Part shown: positions 34,255 to 36,693 of the stretch, piece by piece
How positions within the stretch are numbered: the stretch's first letter is position 1
Layout of the letters: the number at the start of each line of letters is the position of its first letter
DNA from: Kiritimatiellia bacterium
GTDB taxonomy: Bacteria > Verrucomicrobiota > Kiritimatiellia > B70-G9
Direction: 5' to 3'
DNA: 36,693 nucleotides
Assembly: GCA_029934055.1 (NCBI GenBank)
Contig: JAOZMZ010000004.1
Coordinates: forward strand, 1-36,693
Made by a program: the position numbers and the translations under genes
The notes under the pieces: generated by a model
Database searches by the model: none
What the model was told of the DNA's origin: nothing
What the model saw: only the letters and a program-made list of their open reading frames with translations

Positions 34255-34593
34255 CTACTCGGCGCCGTCCGTCAATGTTATCCTGATGTGACTCATCCTT
34301 TTCAAAATGACCGAAGCCATCCCGCGCGCGCGCGGCCGCCAGCGCTTCAGCCGCGGGCCGTCTTCAACCACGGCTTCCCGCACCACCAGCTTCTCCACCG
34401 CCAGGCCGCTGTTGTTCTCCGCGTTGGCCACCGCCGACTTCAACGTTTTGCCGATCTCGACGGCCGCCTTCCTCCGGCTCGATGCCACCAGCATCAACGC
34501 CTCGGATACCGGCTTGCCGCTTATCGCCCTGGCCAGATCCCGCGCCTTGCGCGGCGAGATTCTCACAAACTTAGTTGTAGCCGTGACTTCCAT
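34255..34593 (-). CDS. rplV: 50S ribosomal protein L22
   Basis: 112 residues with TKFVRISPRKARDLARAISG and the extended loop/hairpin end PRLKRWRPRARGMASVILKR. Its beta-hairpin reaches into the exit tunnel. ATG 34593 follows GGGAAG; a GTG lies one codon upstream. Confidence 0.98.
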   Translation of the reverse strand: MEVTATTKFVRISPRKARDLARAISGKPVSEALMLVASSRRKAAVEIGKTLKSAVANAENNSGLAVEKLVVREAVVEDGPRLKRWRPRARGMASVILKRMSHIRITLTDGAE

Positions 34594-34609
34594 CACAAGT
34601 CTTCCCGAA

Positions 34610-34894
34610 TCACTTCAACGACACCGACTTGTCGGTCGCCGCCCCATGCCGCCGGAATGAACGGGTCGGAGCGAATTCTCCGAGGCGATGACCAACCATA
34701 TTCTCCGTTATGAACACTGTTATGAAATTCTTGCCGTTGTGAACCGCGAACGTGTGCCCCACGAACTCCGGTATTATCATCGACCGGCGTGACCACGTCT
34801 TGATCACACGGCGTTCTCCGGCGCGATTCATACGCTCCACCTTTTTCACTAACTTCAGATCCACGTAGGGCCCTTTTTTCAATGAGCGCGTCAT
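34610..34894 (-). CDS. rpsS: 30S ribosomal protein S19
   Basis: 94 residues from ATG 34894, giving the conserved [20 protein letters not shown] start; the frame is open farther upstream only as a by-product of rplB sequence. [20 protein letters not shown] and [17 protein letters not shown] are typical. S19 binds with S13 in the small-subunit head. Confidence 0.98.
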   Translation of the reverse strand: MTRSLKKGPYVDLKLVKKVERMNRAGERRVIKTWSRRSMIIPEFVGHTFAVHNGKNFITVFITENMVGHRLGEFAPTRSFRRHGAATDKSVSLK

Positions 34895-34896
34895 CC

Positions 34897-35724
34897 CTAC
34901 TTCCTCCTCCGCTCGACTATGAACTTGTCGGACGGCTTGCGCTTCCGCCGCGTTCGCTTGCCCTTCGCCAGTTGACCCCACGGCGAGACGGGATGTCCGC
35001 CTCCGGAACTGCGTCCTTCACCGCCTCCCATCGGGTGATCAACCGGATTCATCGCCACCCCGCGCACCGTCGGCCGGCGGCCCCGCCAGCGCGCCCGCCC
35101 GGCTTTGCCCATCGAAGCACTCTCGTTCTCAACATTGCCGACCTGGCCTATCGTGGCGTAACACCTAACATTCACCTTGCGCAACTCACCCGACGGCAAC
35201 CTGATGGTTGCGTATTTGCCTTCCCGCGCGGTGATCTGGGCGGCGGCCCCGGCTCCACGCACCATCTGGGCGCCCCGTCCGGGATACAGTTCGATATTGT
35301 GGATGGGTATCCCCGGAGGGATCTTTTCAAGCGGCAACGCATTTCCGGTCCGCGGTTCGACGTCCGGGCCCGCCACGACGGTGGCGCCGACCTCCAATCC
35401 CAACGGTGCAAGGATGTAACGCTTCTCCCCGTCGGCATAGGTCAACAGCGCCAAGCGCGCCGAACGATTGGGATCGTACTCAATCGCCGTCACCCGGGCC
35501 ACCGTGCCGTGCTTGTCACGCCGGAAATCCACCCGGCGGTACCGCCGCTTATGCCCGGAGCCGTGATGCCGGACGGTGATTCTACCGGCATTGTTGCGCC
35601 CGCCGCGTGACTTCATACCGCGCACAAGCCCGCGCTCCGGCGCCTTCTTGGTCAACTCCTCGAAATCCGGCAGCACCGTAAAGCGCATGCTCGGCGTAAC
35701 CGGCTTATGTTTCTTTACACCCAT
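34897..35724 (-). CDS. rplB: 50S ribosomal protein L2
   Basis: 275 residues, full length. The start is [20 protein letters not shown] with GAGGTG upstream of ATG 35724. The body has [20 protein letters not shown] and the C-terminal part [20 protein letters not shown], containing the conserved His linked to peptidyl-transferase-centre assembly. It is followed after two bases by rpsS. Confidence 0.98.
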   Translation of the reverse strand: MGVKKHKPVTPSMRFTVLPDFEELTKKAPERGLVRGMKSRGGRNNAGRITVRHHGSGHKRRYRRVDFRRDKHGTVARVTAIEYDPNRSARLALLTYADGEKRYILAPLGLEVGATVVAGPDVEPRTGNALPLEKIPPGIPIHNIELYPGRGAQMVRGAGAAAQITAREGKYATIRLPSGELRKVNVRCYATIGQVGNVENESASMGKAGRARWRGRRPTVRGVAMNPVDHPMGGGEGRSSGGGHPVSPWGQLAKGKRTRRKRKPSDKFIVERRRK

Positions 35725-35735
35725 AACGTCGCACC

Positions 35736-36020
35736 TCAAGCAAGCTCGATCGTCTCGCCTTCCTTCAGCGTCACCACCGCCCGTTTCCAGGACGAGGTCT
35801 TGCCAAATTGAATCGTCCGCTCACGCTTTCTCTTGCCCGTGCGGTTCATCGTGTTCACCTTGATGACGTGAACACCGAACAATTGTTCGACCGCCCGTTT
35901 GATCTCATGCTTGTTCGCCCTCGACATCACCTTGAACAGGTACTTGTTGCCCTCTTCGGCCAAGCGGGTTCCCTTCTCGGTCAAAAGAATTCTCTGAACG
36001 ATGTCGTGCGCGTCCTTCAT
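35736..36020 (-). CDS. rplW: 50S ribosomal protein L23
   Basis: 94 residues with [20 protein letters not shown], the [21 protein letters not shown] core and a C-terminal [13 protein letters not shown]23 sits at the tunnel exit and is the docking site for trigger factor and SRP. Its ATG overlaps the rplD stop (ATGA). Confidence 0.98.
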   Translation of the reverse strand: MKDAHDIVQRILLTEKGTRLAEEGNKYLFKVMSRANKHEIKRAVEQLFGVHVIKVNTMNRTGKRKRERTIQFGKTSSWKRAVVTLKEGETIELA

Positions 36021-36661
36021 TTTCCACCCCCGGACTTGTCCCCAAGCCGCGCCTGCAATTTTTTCAGGGCCTCGCTGGTTACGACCACTTTCCGGTAACG
36101 AAGCAATTGGTACGTGTTGACATCATCCGAAGCGGCCACTGCCACCCCCGGAATGTTGCGCGCCGCCAGCCGCAGAACCCGATCCTCCGCACCGGTTACG
36201 ATCAAGGCCCCGTTGCGGACGTCCAACTTCTTCAGAATTTCGGCGATTACACGGGTCTTAGGTTCCGAAAGATTCAATTCCTCCAATACAATCACATCTC
36301 CTGCCGAAATCTTCTCGCTCAACGCACGCCGAAATGCCAGGCGCTTGATCCCTTTCGGTACCCGGCGGTGAAAATCACGCGGACGCGGGCCGAACGCCAC
36401 ACCCCCGCCCCGCCACACGGGCGAACTCCGAGTCCCCGCCCGCGCACGCCCGGTCCCTTTCTGCCGCCAGGGCTTGCGGTTGCTGCCGGCGACTTCACCC
36501 CGCGTCTTCGTCGAGGCCGTACCCCGCCGCTGATTCCTGAGATACGCCACCACGGCTGCATGAACAGCCTCGGCGCCCTTGTCGAGCACCAGCAGCTTCT
36601 CGTCGAAATCAATTTCGCCGGTACGGTCCCCGGCCATGTTATGTACCGCCAACTTCGTCAT
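36017..36661 (-). CDS. rplD: 50S ribosomal protein L4
   Basis: 214 residues, with the tunnel loop [20 protein letters not shown] and [20 protein letters not shown] highly conserved and a globular C-terminal domain. In E. coli L4 autoregulates the S10 operon. Its start overlaps the rplC stop (ATGA). Confidence 0.98.
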   Translation of the reverse strand: MTKLAVHNMAGDRTGEIDFDEKLLVLDKGAEAVHAAVVAYLRNQRRGTASTKTRGEVAGSNRKPWRQKGTGRARAGTRSSPVWRGGGVAFGPRPRDFHRRVPKGIKRLAFRRALSEKISAGDVIVLEELNLSEPKTRVIAEILKKLDVRNGALIVTGAEDRVLRLAARNIPGVAVAASDDVNTYQLLRYRKVVVTSEALKKLQARLGDKSGGGK

Positions 36662-36693
36662 TTCGCCCCCGCATGTTTCTTCAGGGCCCGGCT
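36658..36693 (-). CDS. rplC: 50S ribosomal protein L3, C-terminal end only
   Basis: Only the last 11 codons and the stop lie in the window; they encode [11 protein letters not shown]. Identification rests on position, since rplC precedes rplD in nearly all S10 operons, and on the basic ending and ATGA junction. The rest of the gene runs off the right edge. Confidence 0.75.
   Translation of the reverse strand, partial: SRALKKHAGAK

Overview
This window looks like a chromosomal segment of a GC-rich, Gram-negative-type bacterium that makes peptidoglycan. I infer a member of, or a relative of, the PVC superphylum (Verrucomicrobiota, Kiritimatiellota, Lentisphaerota or similar). The pointers are a sugar-phosphate type bacterial microcompartment (BMC), a ribosomal gene cluster with no rpmD (L30), a tiny AURKAIP1/COX24-like (bS22-type) ribosomal protein gene, and intergenic 9-bp-periodic repeats common in environmental genomes of such groups. 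The phylum assignment is inference only. No phage, transposon or CRISPR array is visible.

Layout. Bases 1-515 are a repeat-rich intergenic stretch without genes. A membrane-anchored SurA/PpiD-like chaperone follows on the minus strand (516-2339). Divergent from it is a compact plus-strand operon (2503-7902). It encodes an RpiB-like/DeoC fusion enzyme, a CoA-acylating aldehyde dehydrogenase and a full shell set: one BMC-H, two tandem-domain BMC-T and three BMC-P (EutN/CcmL) proteins. Together these suggest an organelle in which DeoC splits deoxyribose 5-phosphate into glyceraldehyde 3-phosphate and acetaldehyde, and the dehydrogenase converts the trapped acetaldehyde to acetyl-CoA. Both enzymes carry a similar amphipathic helix next to a flexible linker, as expected for cargo-targeting peptides. 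In the fusion enzyme that helix lies between the two catalytic domains. The RpiB-like half has lost the usual catalytic Cys and Thr.

The middle part (7953-14522) is a mixed housekeeping stretch: tRNA-Val with its own promoter and terminator, purN, hisG, the 29-codon bS22-like gene, a large TPR protein, fmt (convergent with and overlapping the TPR gene) and an iron-containing alcohol dehydrogenase. From 14541 to 21569 the minus strand carries a cell-shape operon in the order mreB-mreC-mreD-mrdA-rodA-rng. A divergent gene for a secreted thioredoxin-fold-like protein lies at 21799-22401.

The rest (22421-36693) is one continuous minus-strand S10-spc-alpha ribosomal supercluster, read from the right edge: rplC (partial), rplD, rplW, rplB, rpsS, rplV, rpsC, rplP, rpmC, rpsQ, rplN, rplX, rplE, rpsN, rpsH, rplF, rplR, rpsE, rplO, secY, adk, map, infA, rpmJ, rpsM, rpsK, rpsD, rpoA, rplQ. 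Genes are tightly packed, often with ATGA or TGATG overlaps, which suggests translational coupling. Its main promoter must lie beyond the right edge.
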